Below are positions 56,264 through 64,000 of a DNA stretch of 64,000 bases, piece by piece. The stretch covers positions 186,001 to 250,000 of the forward strand of contig CANSLJ010000001.1 of the NCBI GenBank assembly GCA_947647735.1. The letters are read 5' to 3'. The number at the start of each line of letters is the position of its first letter. Positions within the stretch are counted from its first letter, which is position 1. Position numbers and translations under genes: made by a program. The notes beneath the pieces were generated by a model. It saw only the letters and a program-made list of their open reading frames with translations. It made no database searches and was not told the DNA's origin. This DNA is from an uncultured bacterium. Its GTDB lineage: Bacteria; Bacillota; Clostridia; Lachnospirales; Lachnospiraceae.

Positions 56264-58555
56264 TTAGCCCGGGCAGCGATTTTCTCCCGTGCTTCTTCCC
56301 TTCTTCATCACGCCTTTCAAACAGCATAGCAGAAAAATGCACCATGCTGCCCACGCCGCCAGTTCAGACATCCGCCAGTACCACGGACTAACAAAGGAAG
56401 TATAAAGCGTTCCTCTATAATTTGCCGGCAATTCTACTCTCACCACATGATTCTCACCATCCACCCCTGTAAAAATCTCTCCAGTTTTCAGATCCCTCGC
56501 CTGATATCCCCGATAATACAAAAGGGGCAGTTCCACATAGCCATCCCCTGCACTGCTATTTTCACAGGTAAGCTCTATTCCCGCATGATCTTTCTTAAAT
56601 TTCTGAACGGAAACTCCCTCCGAACAAATCACTCTTCCAGCTTTTAAAAGACTCTCGTCTGTCCCCAGCGGCAGATACTCTTTTCCTGAAAGATAAGAAT
56701 TCCCAAAGGATTCCTCCTCATAAATTTTGTAAAAAGCAGAATCCGCTAAAAGCCCGCTAAAGTACATCCCCGATACAAGAAAAAGCGTAACCATTGTTCC
56801 CCCCGCATAGAGCCACATTCTCTTTTTCCTGCCATTCTCATATTCCAACAACAAAACGCAACCGCCGACCAGAGAAAGGAACACTGCCGCTATCACATAA
56901 ATCCTTGTCGGATACTGTATCGCCGAAACCCCCTTTGCCACAAATCCCCCCAGGCTCTGCAGCTTACTCCAGGGAAAACATACACTTGCCATATACAGGG
57001 AAATCACAGAAAGAACCGCTGAAAAAATCCCCAGGGACTTCACAGCTCCCCTCTTCTGTCGCCGGATCTGTCCGGTCAGACAGAGATACCCATAGTAGAA
57101 CAGACCGATCAACAGCGCCGCCCCTATCGTAAAAGGAATCTCCCTCTGCATTCCAGAAGACATATCATGATCCGCGGAACCCGACAGCGCAAATATCCCA
57201 AAAAGCTGTGGCAAAAGACTCCCGTACCCTTGTATCTCCCTGGTATATACCTGTTCCCCTGTAATGATCAGTTTCTGAGTTGCCATAAAATCCAAAAACG
57301 GCACAATAAACCAGAGATTCAACAGAATAATGGCCAAAAATGCCTTTCCGACTTCCAGAAGCGTCCCCTTTCTCATCACCCGCTTTATGAAGACAACCCC
57401 AATGATCAGACTGAACACAGCCGTCATCTCACAGGTCAGTATATGGCTCTGTATAATGCCTGTAGCGCTGATCGTCAACAAGATCCAGATCCTTTTATAA
57501 TCTTTACTTTCTGTCTCTTCCGATAGAAGTCTCCATACTCCATAGGCAAGCAACGGCAAAAACATAGCCGCCGTGTACTGCCCCAAATGATCCTTCAGAT
57601 ACATCGTCACGAGTCGATATATATTCAACGTATAGAGCGCAGCCGCAAAAAGCCCGATCAATCGGTTTTTGAAAATCCTGCCGAAGCTCTCACAGGCAAT
57701 CACCACAGTCCCTACATTCACCAGAAACTTATAGATCAAATAAGCCGCTCCCAGCGGAAACCCCATCATACGCAAAAAAGCCGGAATAAAAAGAAACGTA
57801 TCACAGTAAAATACACCGGAAGCATATCCATAACCCTGCAGCCAATTCGGATGTATCCTCACTGGAAACTGCCCTGCCAAAAGCGCATCCTTTGTCCCCT
57901 CCAACCGCTGCAGATGGCCATTTAGGTCCGCCGATGCAATCTCATACCCCGTCAGCAGAGGCACAGAAGATGCCAAAATAAGCACCACCATTCCAAAAAG
58001 GATGCCGCGCCGTTCCATCTCCCTCTCCCAGGACTGATTTGCTGCCGATTGCCCCAGAGCCTGCTTTTCCCTGCGGTACGACAATATATCCCATATCAAA
58101 AAGCCGGTCAAAAAGGTCACCAGAAAAGCCCTTGCGCCCAGATTCGTTTCCGCCAGCTCTGCACTCTGTATCACCACCTCACTGGATGCATCACAGATTA
58201 CTTTGACCTGTAAAGAATCTGTTTTTTCCAACAGCCAAAAATACATCTCTGTCTCTGTCAGTCCACTGTACAACATACAGGCATTCGCCAAAAGACCATC
58301 AAAAGACATCCCCTCCATCGCCTCCACATCCCAGGCATTGGCCATATCATCCTCTGTCACATAAGAAAGATGGGCCTTATAAACACCTGGACGCAGGGAA
58401 AGAGGTTCGCTGCTAAAAACAGTACGCCCCTCCCCGCTCTCCCCAGCGGTGAATGCTGTGCTTTCTATATTCCATGTTTTATCTTTTCCCAACAGTCCTA
58501 TCATACATACAATCAGTACAATAAGCTGCAGGAGATATATCCACTTTTTTTTCAT
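56264..58555 (-). CDS. PTPS-related membrane protein with outer beta domains
   Basis: A 763-aa paralogue of the preceding entry with the same order: signal-anchor helix, outer beta domain (about 25-145), twelve or so helices with SADLNGHLQRLEGTKDALLA, and a C-terminal outer domain with YVELPLLYYRGYQARDL. The ATG at 58555 (MKKKWIYLLQL) is chosen as the natural start of the anchor; its ribosome site is weak. A GTG at 58609 would add 18 residues. It lies 82 bp downstream of a GT2 gene. Confidence 0.74.
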   Translation of the reverse strand: MKKKWIYLLQLIVLIVCMIGLLGKDKTWNIESTAFTAGESGEGRTVFSSEPLSLRPGVYKAHLSYVTEDDMANAWDVEAMEGMSFDGLLANACMLYSGLTETEMYFWLLEKTDSLQVKVICDASSEVVIQSAELAETNLGARAFLVTFLTGFLIWDILSYRREKQALGQSAANQSWEREMERRGILFGMVVLILASSVPLLTGYEIASADLNGHLQRLEGTKDALLAGQFPVRIHPNWLQGYGYASGVFYCDTFLFIPAFLRMMGFPLGAAYLIYKFLVNVGTVVIACESFGRIFKNRLIGLFAAALYTLNIYRLVTMYLKDHLGQYTAAMFLPLLAYGVWRLLSEETESKDYKRIWILLTISATGIIQSHILTCEMTAVFSLIIGVVFIKRVMRKGTLLEVGKAFLAIILLNLWFIVPFLDFMATQKLIITGEQVYTREIQGYGSLLPQLFGIFALSGSADHDMSSGMQREIPFTIGAALLIGLFYYGYLCLTGQIRRQKRGAVKSLGIFSAVLSVISLYMASVCFPWSKLQSLGGFVAKGVSAIQYPTRIYVIAAVFLSLVGGCVLLLEYENGRKKRMWLYAGGTMVTLFLVSGMYFSGLLADSAFYKIYEEESFGNSYLSGKEYLPLGTDESLLKAGRVICSEGVSVQKFKKDHAGIELTCENSSAGDGYVELPLLYYRGYQARDLKTGEIFTGVDGENHVVRVELPANYRGTLYTSFVSPWYWRMSELAAWAAWCIFLLCCLKGVMKKGRSTGENRCPG

Positions 58556-58637
58556 ATTCGAGATCTTAAACTCCCTATCCAGGATTATTTTACACCTGTT
58601 ATAACCCACATAATAATCCCACGCACTATGCAGATAG

Positions 58638-59654
58638 TTACCGTCTCCATCGTCTCCAGGTATTCAAGGCAATATAATAACAGTAAAATCCGATATTGCT
58701 CTTCTGATGAAGCCTCGCCAGTCTTCTCTCTTCCTCACCGATCTCACTCAGATAATAGGGATTATCCTGAAAATCAGGGAAATATTTTTTCATCCCGTCC
58801 CTAAGTTCAGCGAGGAAAGAAAGCTTTCTGTGTCTGACACCTGACATGTAAGAAAACAATGTAGTAATATAGTAAGTCTCCGCAAAACGAAACTCTATTT
58901 CCGGTCGATATTTTGTCAAAAACCCTCGACTGCTGCACTCCATCACCATCAATTCCCCGGCTTTCATCCGATCTCTGCATTTCTCTTCCGAGATATGATG
59001 CACCGTGGATACATTATGCTGGTAATAATAGTAAAGTGGCTCATCTATCTTCTCAAATCGCCTGCAGTACAGCATCCAGACCGTCCCTGCACAATTATCC
59101 TCATAGAAAATTCCCTCCGGAAAATTCAATCCATTTTCCCGGATCATACTACCCCGATACACCTTTATGACCATGCTGCCCGGACGCATCACCAATTTCC
59201 GATGCTGCTCTTCATCACAGATGCCCGTTTGATCACCGGTATTATTCTGAACTATCTTGCCGACTTCCATCGTATGTTCCGATACCAGCGAATAATCACA
59301 TCCCACCACATCCGCACCGGTTTCTTCCGCCTTCCCGATCAGTCTCTCATAAAAATCTGGCACTACCCAGTCATCGCTGTCCAGAAACCCAATCCACTCG
59401 CCGCAGGCAGCCTTCAATCCCTCATTTTTAGCTCCACCCTGCCTCCTGTTATCTTCATAGTGAATCACCTTGAAGCGTTCCGGATAATCTATCTCATAAC
59501 GCCTTAAAATCTCCAGAGAATGATCTGTGGAAGCATCATCCACCGCAATGATCTCCATATCCTTCAATGTCTGATGTATCAGTGAATTCAGGCAATATTC
59601 CAATTTCCCGCCCGCCGCCATATTATATACTGGCACGATCACGCTGCATTTCAT
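58638..59654 (-). CDS. GT2 glycosyltransferase
   Basis: A 338-aa soluble GT-A enzyme (SVIVPVYNMA; the DxD-like IGFLDSDDWVVPDFYERL at about 85-102). It resembles capsule and teichoic-type chain GTs that act on the cytoplasmic face. The C-terminal half is helical and ends in a basic stretch. The start has AGGAGA. It lies 35 bp after the 507-aa membrane protein gene. Donor unknown; it may build the lipid-linked oligosaccharide moved by the ABC flippase upstream. Confidence 0.87.
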   Translation of the reverse strand: MKCSVIVPVYNMAAGGKLEYCLNSLIHQTLKDMEIIAVDDASTDHSLEILRRYEIDYPERFKVIHYEDNRRQGGAKNEGLKAACGEWIGFLDSDDWVVPDFYERLIGKAEETGADVVGCDYSLVSEHTMEVGKIVQNNTGDQTGICDEEQHRKLVMRPGSMVIKVYRGSMIRENGLNFPEGIFYEDNCAGTVWMLYCRRFEKIDEPLYYYYQHNVSTVHHISEEKCRDRMKAGELMVMECSSRGFLTKYRPEIEFRFAETYYITTLFSYMSGVRHRKLSFLAELRDGMKKYFPDFQDNPYYLSEIGEEERRLARLHQKSNIGFYCYYIALNTWRRWRR

Positions 59655-59689
59655 CCCATTTTTCTCCTGATATATTTTCTATATCTATT

Positions 59690-61213
59690 TTATTTACTGT
59701 GTTTTCCTGGCCATCTATCAAAAATACTCCCCGGCATCTTTGTCAGCCCGATCACTGCACATGGCAGCATATACACCATATAAGGAAAGCTGTATCTTGT
59801 TTTAGCTTCCCATATCAGACTAAACAGTACACCCCCGATCAAAATAATCTCTGGCAATAACATATAAAACGGTTTCTTCATTCTCCAACAATACCAGAAA
59901 AACAGACAGGTGCCTATATATAACAGCCATTGATACTCATTCAAAAACATTAAAAGAATCTGTTTCAGCTCCCCATAATAAATGCTGTTAACAAAATCTC
60001 CCGGATCCTGTTCAAAATCATGATTTGCCAAAAGCCCCTGCCAAGTGGGTTCCTCCCACTGTGTCAAAAGCTTCTCTTTAAAATAGGCTTTCCAATCAGC
60101 ACTCCCCTCACGGAATGCAGCCATTCGAACACGCAGATAGTCTTTAGAAAACTCTGACGCCTTCTCCTTATTATAGTCATTCAATGCATAGGCATAATAA
60201 TCATGAAGATTACTCCATCCCGCCGGCTGGCTTCCTTCGTCATGTACCCCCATTGCGATTGTGCTGACAATAGGTGTCCCCTGATCCAACTTGATACCGG
60301 AACGCTCTTCATAAACCTTTTCTATCCCCTTTCTGGTGCCGATCGGCGCTGCTATGATAAGTACCAGCAATAGCATCTTCGTCCAATCTTTTCTCTCCAC
60401 GCCATATATCACCAAAACAATACATGCCGCAATGATTATGATCCAAAAATTTCCTCTTGTAAATACTCCCAATACAGCGCACAATACAATCGGCAGGATC
60501 AGCTTCTTTTGCCCTTCTCGAATAAAAGCGATCAGCAGCCACACAAATACCATGCCTGCCATCACTGAAAATATTTCCCCATACACAAACGGTGTATATA
60601 AAAATAACGGAAAACAGGTCGATGCAAGTATACAGTAAAAAACACCGGCTTTTCTTTTGCCACCAAAGTTTTTCACAATCTTGTAACCGGCCAGAATAAT
60701 GATGGGTATACATAATACATTACAGTACTGTATGACATGATAATCTCTCATTCCGCATAATGTAAAAAGTCCACGAAATACAACTGCAAGTTCAAGCTGA
60801 TAGGTATATGTCCCGAAATACTGATCCGGTCTCAATATCTCATAATTTCCATCCATCAGGGAATATGCGCCTTCCACAACCCATCTCTGATCTGTACACG
60901 GCTGAGCCCGCACAATGGAAACCCACCAAATTCCCAATATAACAGAATATAACATGGTAAAAATCAGGAAAGCTTTCTCGGCTTTATCTTTCATCTTCTC
61001 CGACATATTCTTCCCGATACAGCCGGCACCGTATATTGCAATACAACACACCAACAAGATAATAATATGGACAAATAAATTATCCCTTTCGATTTCAAAC
61101 AACTCATAATATTCGGGGACAAAATGATACGTATATCGAAAACTATACCACGTCAGATATCCAAAAATCACAAGCCCTATTATTGTCACAATACCTGTGA
61201 GTATCCTTTTCAT
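59690..61213 (-). CDS. Polytopic membrane protein, GT39-like
   Basis: A 507-aa protein with about twelve helices and an outer loop RWVVEGAYSLMDGNYEILRPDQYFG that resembles the donor-side loop of GT39/GT83 enzymes. The segment CNVLCIPIIILAGYKIVKNF fits the conserved helical core. The ATG at 61213 has AAGGGAGA; a longer frame of 16 codons overlaps the ABC gene and is not preferred. It lies 16 bp after the flippase gene. A lipid-sugar transferase or polymerase role is possible. Confidence 0.7.
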   Translation of the reverse strand: MKRILTGIVTIIGLVIFGYLTWYSFRYTYHFVPEYYELFEIERDNLFVHIIILLVCCIAIYGAGCIGKNMSEKMKDKAEKAFLIFTMLYSVILGIWWVSIVRAQPCTDQRWVVEGAYSLMDGNYEILRPDQYFGTYTYQLELAVVFRGLFTLCGMRDYHVIQYCNVLCIPIIILAGYKIVKNFGGKRKAGVFYCILASTCFPLFLYTPFVYGEIFSVMAGMVFVWLLIAFIREGQKKLILPIVLCAVLGVFTRGNFWIIIIAACIVLVIYGVERKDWTKMLLLVLIIAAPIGTRKGIEKVYEERSGIKLDQGTPIVSTIAMGVHDEGSQPAGWSNLHDYYAYALNDYNKEKASEFSKDYLRVRMAAFREGSADWKAYFKEKLLTQWEEPTWQGLLANHDFEQDPGDFVNSIYYGELKQILLMFLNEYQWLLYIGTCLFFWYCWRMKKPFYMLLPEIILIGGVLFSLIWEAKTRYSFPYMVYMLPCAVIGLTKMPGSIFDRWPGKHSK

Positions 61214-61229
61214 AAATCTCCCTTTTGCC

Positions 61230-62975
61230 TTACCGTTTTTTCTCCAGCACTGCTTTTCCATTCTCCACCCGGTAGATCATATCGCACTTCTCTATGGTCT
61301 GCAGTCTGTGGGCAATGATGATCAGTGTCTTTCTTCCGTGCAGGCTGTTGATAGAATCCATGATCGCCGCCTCCGTATCATTATCCAGCGCGGAAGTCGC
61401 TTCATCCAAAATCAATACCTCCGGATCATAATACAGGGCTCTGGCAATACCGATACGCTGCCGCTGACCGCCGGAAATACGAATCCCACGCTCACCAATA
61501 CTTGTATTTACTCCCTCCGGAAGACTTTTTACAAACTCATCCAACTGCGCTTCCTTCAGTACTTCCCAGAGCCTGTCCTCATCAATCTCCTCCTCCGCAA
61601 TACCAAACGCTACATTTTTGCGGATCGTATCATCCAGCATAAAAATCATCTGGGGAATATATCCCACATTTTTCAACCAGCTTCTGTAATTTTCCTTGAT
61701 ACTAACGCCGTCCGCGTATACACCGCCTGTCTGTATCTCCAAAAGGCCCAGCAAAATATCCACCACCGTAGTCTTCCCCGCACCGGAAGTCCCCACAATG
61801 CCCACCGCTGCGCCCACCGGAATCTCCATATTGGCATGATCAAAAATAAGAGGTTCCGCATTCGGATAATGATACGTGATATCTCGCAGTTCAATACTCT
61901 TTTTCACCGGCAGCTTTTCTTTTGCCACATCCGCAAAACTCATATCTGTATTTTCCCCGGAAATCTCATCCTGCAGATTATCGCTGACCCCCATAAAGAA
62001 AGGCTGGTAAAATGCCATGGAAGTAAGTTGATTGTTGATCCTGTTGGCACAGGGCATCATGCGCACAGCCGCCACCACAAAAGCTGAAAGTACAGCCGTC
62101 ACTTCCTTTACGCTCTCTCCCTGGCTTACCAGTATCATCATATACCCCACCAGAGACGCAATACAGACCGTCTCGATCAGGAGTCGGGGAATACTGTTGT
62201 ACAGTGTGTATTTCTGCACCGCATTCACATAACCTCTGCCGCACTTGATGTATTCCTCAGTAAAATACTGCTCTTTTCCGGCAATTTTTACCTCCTTAAT
62301 GCCCTGCACCGTCTGCGATATCCATTTAAACAGCCCACTGTAAAAATCCTGATTTTCCTGCCCCGCCTTATTCATAATCGGCTTTACCACCTTTTTAATG
62401 ATAAGCAAAGTGGCAAGAAGCGGCACTGCAATGACCACTGTCATTTTCCAGTCCGAAACTACCATCACACCAAGCAGCACCACAAAAACAATGATTTCCG
62501 AGATCAATTGCAGCAGAGATAAGATCAGCGCATACATATTATTCACATCAGAGGTAATATTCCTCTGAATGATGGCCGTGTCTGCATTCAGATAAAACTC
62601 ATAGCCTTTCCTAAGGTAATTTTTCATCATTCGCTCAGAAGTTCTGAACTGGTTTGTATATACAAATCGATACATAAACTTCATTTGCCAATAAAGGTAG
62701 ATGTTTTTAATGACAAAAATCAGAATCAGCGCTGCCATCATGAAAAGTGCAAACTGTGTCACACTCTGCATATGCAGCGCCTCATATATTTTTCGTACAA
62801 TATCATATTTCTGGATGGAGCTCTCATCAATGACCACGCCCACCACGGGAATGACCATGGATACACTACAAGCTTCAAGAATGGCGCCGAAGATCATCAT
62901 CAGGACCATAAGGAACATGGTGTTCTTTTGTTTCTTATCCAGCAATACGTTTAGTTTTTTCAGAATGTCCTGCAT
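61230..62975 (-). CDS. ABC flippase, PglK/MsbA-like
   Basis: A 581-aa half-transporter with six helices (1-320) and an ATPase domain (about 340-580): Walker A GTSGAGKTT, signature ISGGQRQRIGIARAL, Walker B VLILDEATSAL. Such proteins flip lipid-linked oligosaccharides or lipids. In this operon, which has no Wzx-type flippase in the window, it is the best candidate for moving the lipid-linked glycan outward. The start has AAGGAG. It follows the GT52-like gene by 16 bp. Confidence 0.88.
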   Translation of the reverse strand: MQDILKKLNVLLDKKQKNTMFLMVLMMIFGAILEACSVSMVIPVVGVVIDESSIQKYDIVRKIYEALHMQSVTQFALFMMAALILIFVIKNIYLYWQMKFMYRFVYTNQFRTSERMMKNYLRKGYEFYLNADTAIIQRNITSDVNNMYALILSLLQLISEIIVFVVLLGVMVVSDWKMTVVIAVPLLATLLIIKKVVKPIMNKAGQENQDFYSGLFKWISQTVQGIKEVKIAGKEQYFTEEYIKCGRGYVNAVQKYTLYNSIPRLLIETVCIASLVGYMMILVSQGESVKEVTAVLSAFVVAAVRMMPCANRINNQLTSMAFYQPFFMGVSDNLQDEISGENTDMSFADVAKEKLPVKKSIELRDITYHYPNAEPLIFDHANMEIPVGAAVGIVGTSGAGKTTVVDILLGLLEIQTGGVYADGVSIKENYRSWLKNVGYIPQMIFMLDDTIRKNVAFGIAEEEIDEDRLWEVLKEAQLDEFVKSLPEGVNTSIGERGIRISGGQRQRIGIARALYYDPEVLILDEATSALDNDTEAAIMDSINSLHGRKTLIIIAHRLQTIEKCDMIYRVENGKAVLEKKR

Positions 62976-62991
62976 ATGGGTAACTCCTTGG

Positions 62992-64000
62992 TTATTCTCT
63001 CTCTATAATACCGATCCTCTTATTCTGGTTGTGGATCTCGGGATCTTCATATTTGTCCATAAATTCATCTCCAAGACGAATCAACTTATCCGCAAAACAA
63101 ATCCCCTTTAAGTCTGTAAAAACAGTTACCACTTGCTCAAAATGGAGATTCTCAAAAAAATTCAGCATCTCCATGGGAACCGTGGCGTCGAACATAGGGT
63201 AGCCCGGAAAAACTTTGCGGTAGTCCAGTTCATCCCGGGGATGGGGTTTTATGAATATCTGACCCTGTTTTTCGTATTCTGCCACAATGTCTTTGAATAT
63301 CTGTTCCCGAACGTCCAGCGTGCAGAGAGGATCTGTGAGGATCAAGATCTTATCCCGTTTCTGTTTGTCCCTCCCTGCATCTTTTCCGTCCGGTTTCGCT
63401 GAATTTTCAGTTATTTCTTCTATTTCGGGTGGTGTTATTTCTGCACCGCACTCCTCTATCTTCTTCAACAGGCCGTCCATATCCCTGACAAAAGCCCGTA
63501 AAATGATATCCTTATCTTCTCTTGTCAGGGCATCCACCAGTTTCTGCCTTGGCACTTCCCTATAATAAGGGCAGGGCATGGTGATAGCAGAAATACTGTT
63601 GACTTCCATGTCAAGGCAGTACTTTCCATATCCATTCTGAACGAAGATCAGATTCAGCTTTTTGGACAAAAAGGCTTTCAGACCGAAATGGCCTCTGTTA
63701 TCATATCTTGCCGCATCGAAATGAACAAGGCAATTCAGACCGTCCTCCATCGCATGATAGTAGATTTTGTTCTGATTCAGGTAATAACCTATCGGATCGG
63801 AATCGCAAAACACATAAATTTCCCGGTATTTTCTAAAATCTACCGGGATAAAAGGCGCCTCCAGCTTTGCATAGCGTTTCGTAAAACGGATGCGCTGCCA
63901 CATATTAAAAATAATATTTCCTTTGTCCTGTCTAAAAGCCGTAAGTTCGGGAAAGTAATCCTCCCGCTTTTCATCAAAAGAAATTACATCAACAAACAGT
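62992..64000 (-). CDS. GT52/polysialyltransferase-like glycosyltransferase (5' end beyond window)
   Basis: The reading frame stays open to the right edge: codons ahead of the ATG at 63903 read through FPELTAFRQDKGNIIFNMWQ without a stop, so the true start is outside. At least 336 residues are present. The C-terminal half has IFIKPHPRDELDYRKVFPG, the His-Pro region of GT52 and polysialyltransferase families that use CMP-sialic or related acids, and FTDLKGICFADK. With pseF, pseI and pseG in the operon, it is a good candidate for the enzyme that adds the nonulosonic acid. Donor specificity is inference. Confidence 0.75.
   Translation of the reverse strand, partial: LFVDVISFDEKREDYFPELTAFRQDKGNIIFNMWQRIRFTKRYAKLEAPFIPVDFRKYREIYVFCDSDPIGYYLNQNKIYYHAMEDGLNCLVHFDAARYDNRGHFGLKAFLSKKLNLIFVQNGYGKYCLDMEVNSISAITMPCPYYREVPRQKLVDALTREDKDIILRAFVRDMDGLLKKIEECGAEITPPEIEEITENSAKPDGKDAGRDKQKRDKILILTDPLCTLDVREQIFKDIVAEYEKQGQIFIKPHPRDELDYRKVFPGYPMFDATVPMEMLNFFENLHFEQVVTVFTDLKGICFADKLIRLGDEFMDKYEDPEIHNQNKRIGIIERE

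Overview
The window looks like a chromosomal stretch of a Gram-positive gut anaerobe of the Clostridia, most likely Lachnospiraceae. The evidence is the AGGAGG-type ribosome sites, a cellobiose PTS with a LicR-type regulator, an Rpn-type PD-(D/E)XK transposase gene, membrane-anchored GH25 lysozymes with Ig-like domains, and GtrII and PTPS-related membrane proteins. No rRNA, tRNA or CRISPR array was seen. The family assignment is inference from gene content.

Region 1 (1-7264) is carbohydrate uptake. A minus-strand operon celA-celB-celC-bglA (PTS IIB, IIC, IIA and a GH1 phospho-glucosidase) is divergent from a licR-like PRD activator, with a dyad operator abutting the operon's -35 box between them. 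An M3 peptidase (pepF-like) follows licR and ends at a strong, probably bidirectional, terminator. Region 2 (7265-8536) holds a solitary Rpn-family gene whose ribosome site lies in a hairpin, plus a gene-poor spacer.

Region 3 (8537-28113, minus strand) reads as one polysaccharide export operon. In transcription order it holds a large GH25 protein with an acidic, tyrosine-rich cytoplasmic head, rfbB, rfbA, a second GH25 protein, rfbC, an ABC-2 permease (Wzm-like), an ATPase with a Wzt-type C-terminal domain, a methyltransferase-kinase fusion reminiscent of the chain-terminator WbdD, three large GT2 enzymes and an acyltransferase. A 139-bp palindromic element sits between the wzt-like gene and the methyltransferase-kinase. 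A good sigma-A-type promoter lies at 28183-28211. rfbD is absent from the window.

Region 4 (28345-31059, plus strand) is a small island between the two polysaccharide operons: a zinc-ribbon protein, a complete tyrosine recombinase, and an anchored SGNH-fold protein that appears to have lost its catalytic residues.

Region 5 (31104-64000, minus strand, running off the right edge) is about 33 kb of tightly packed or overlapping genes. It carries nine large polytopic membrane proteins of GT-C/GtrII/PTPS-related type, two GtrB-like polyprenyl-phosphate glycosyltransferases, wecE plus a GNAT, an AT3 acyltransferase, two intact SGNH proteins, a pseudaminic-acid-type block (pseF, ATP-grasp, HAD, pseI, pseG), another GT2, a PglK/MsbA-like ABC flippase and a GT52/polysialyltransferase-like enzyme cut by the window edge.

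Together, regions 3 and 5 suggest a dTDP-sugar-containing surface glycan exported by an ABC system, and a second glycan assembled or decorated with nonulosonic acid, Fuc4NAc-type sugar and O-acyl groups. RfbA and RfbB of region 3 would also supply the substrate for WecE in region 5.
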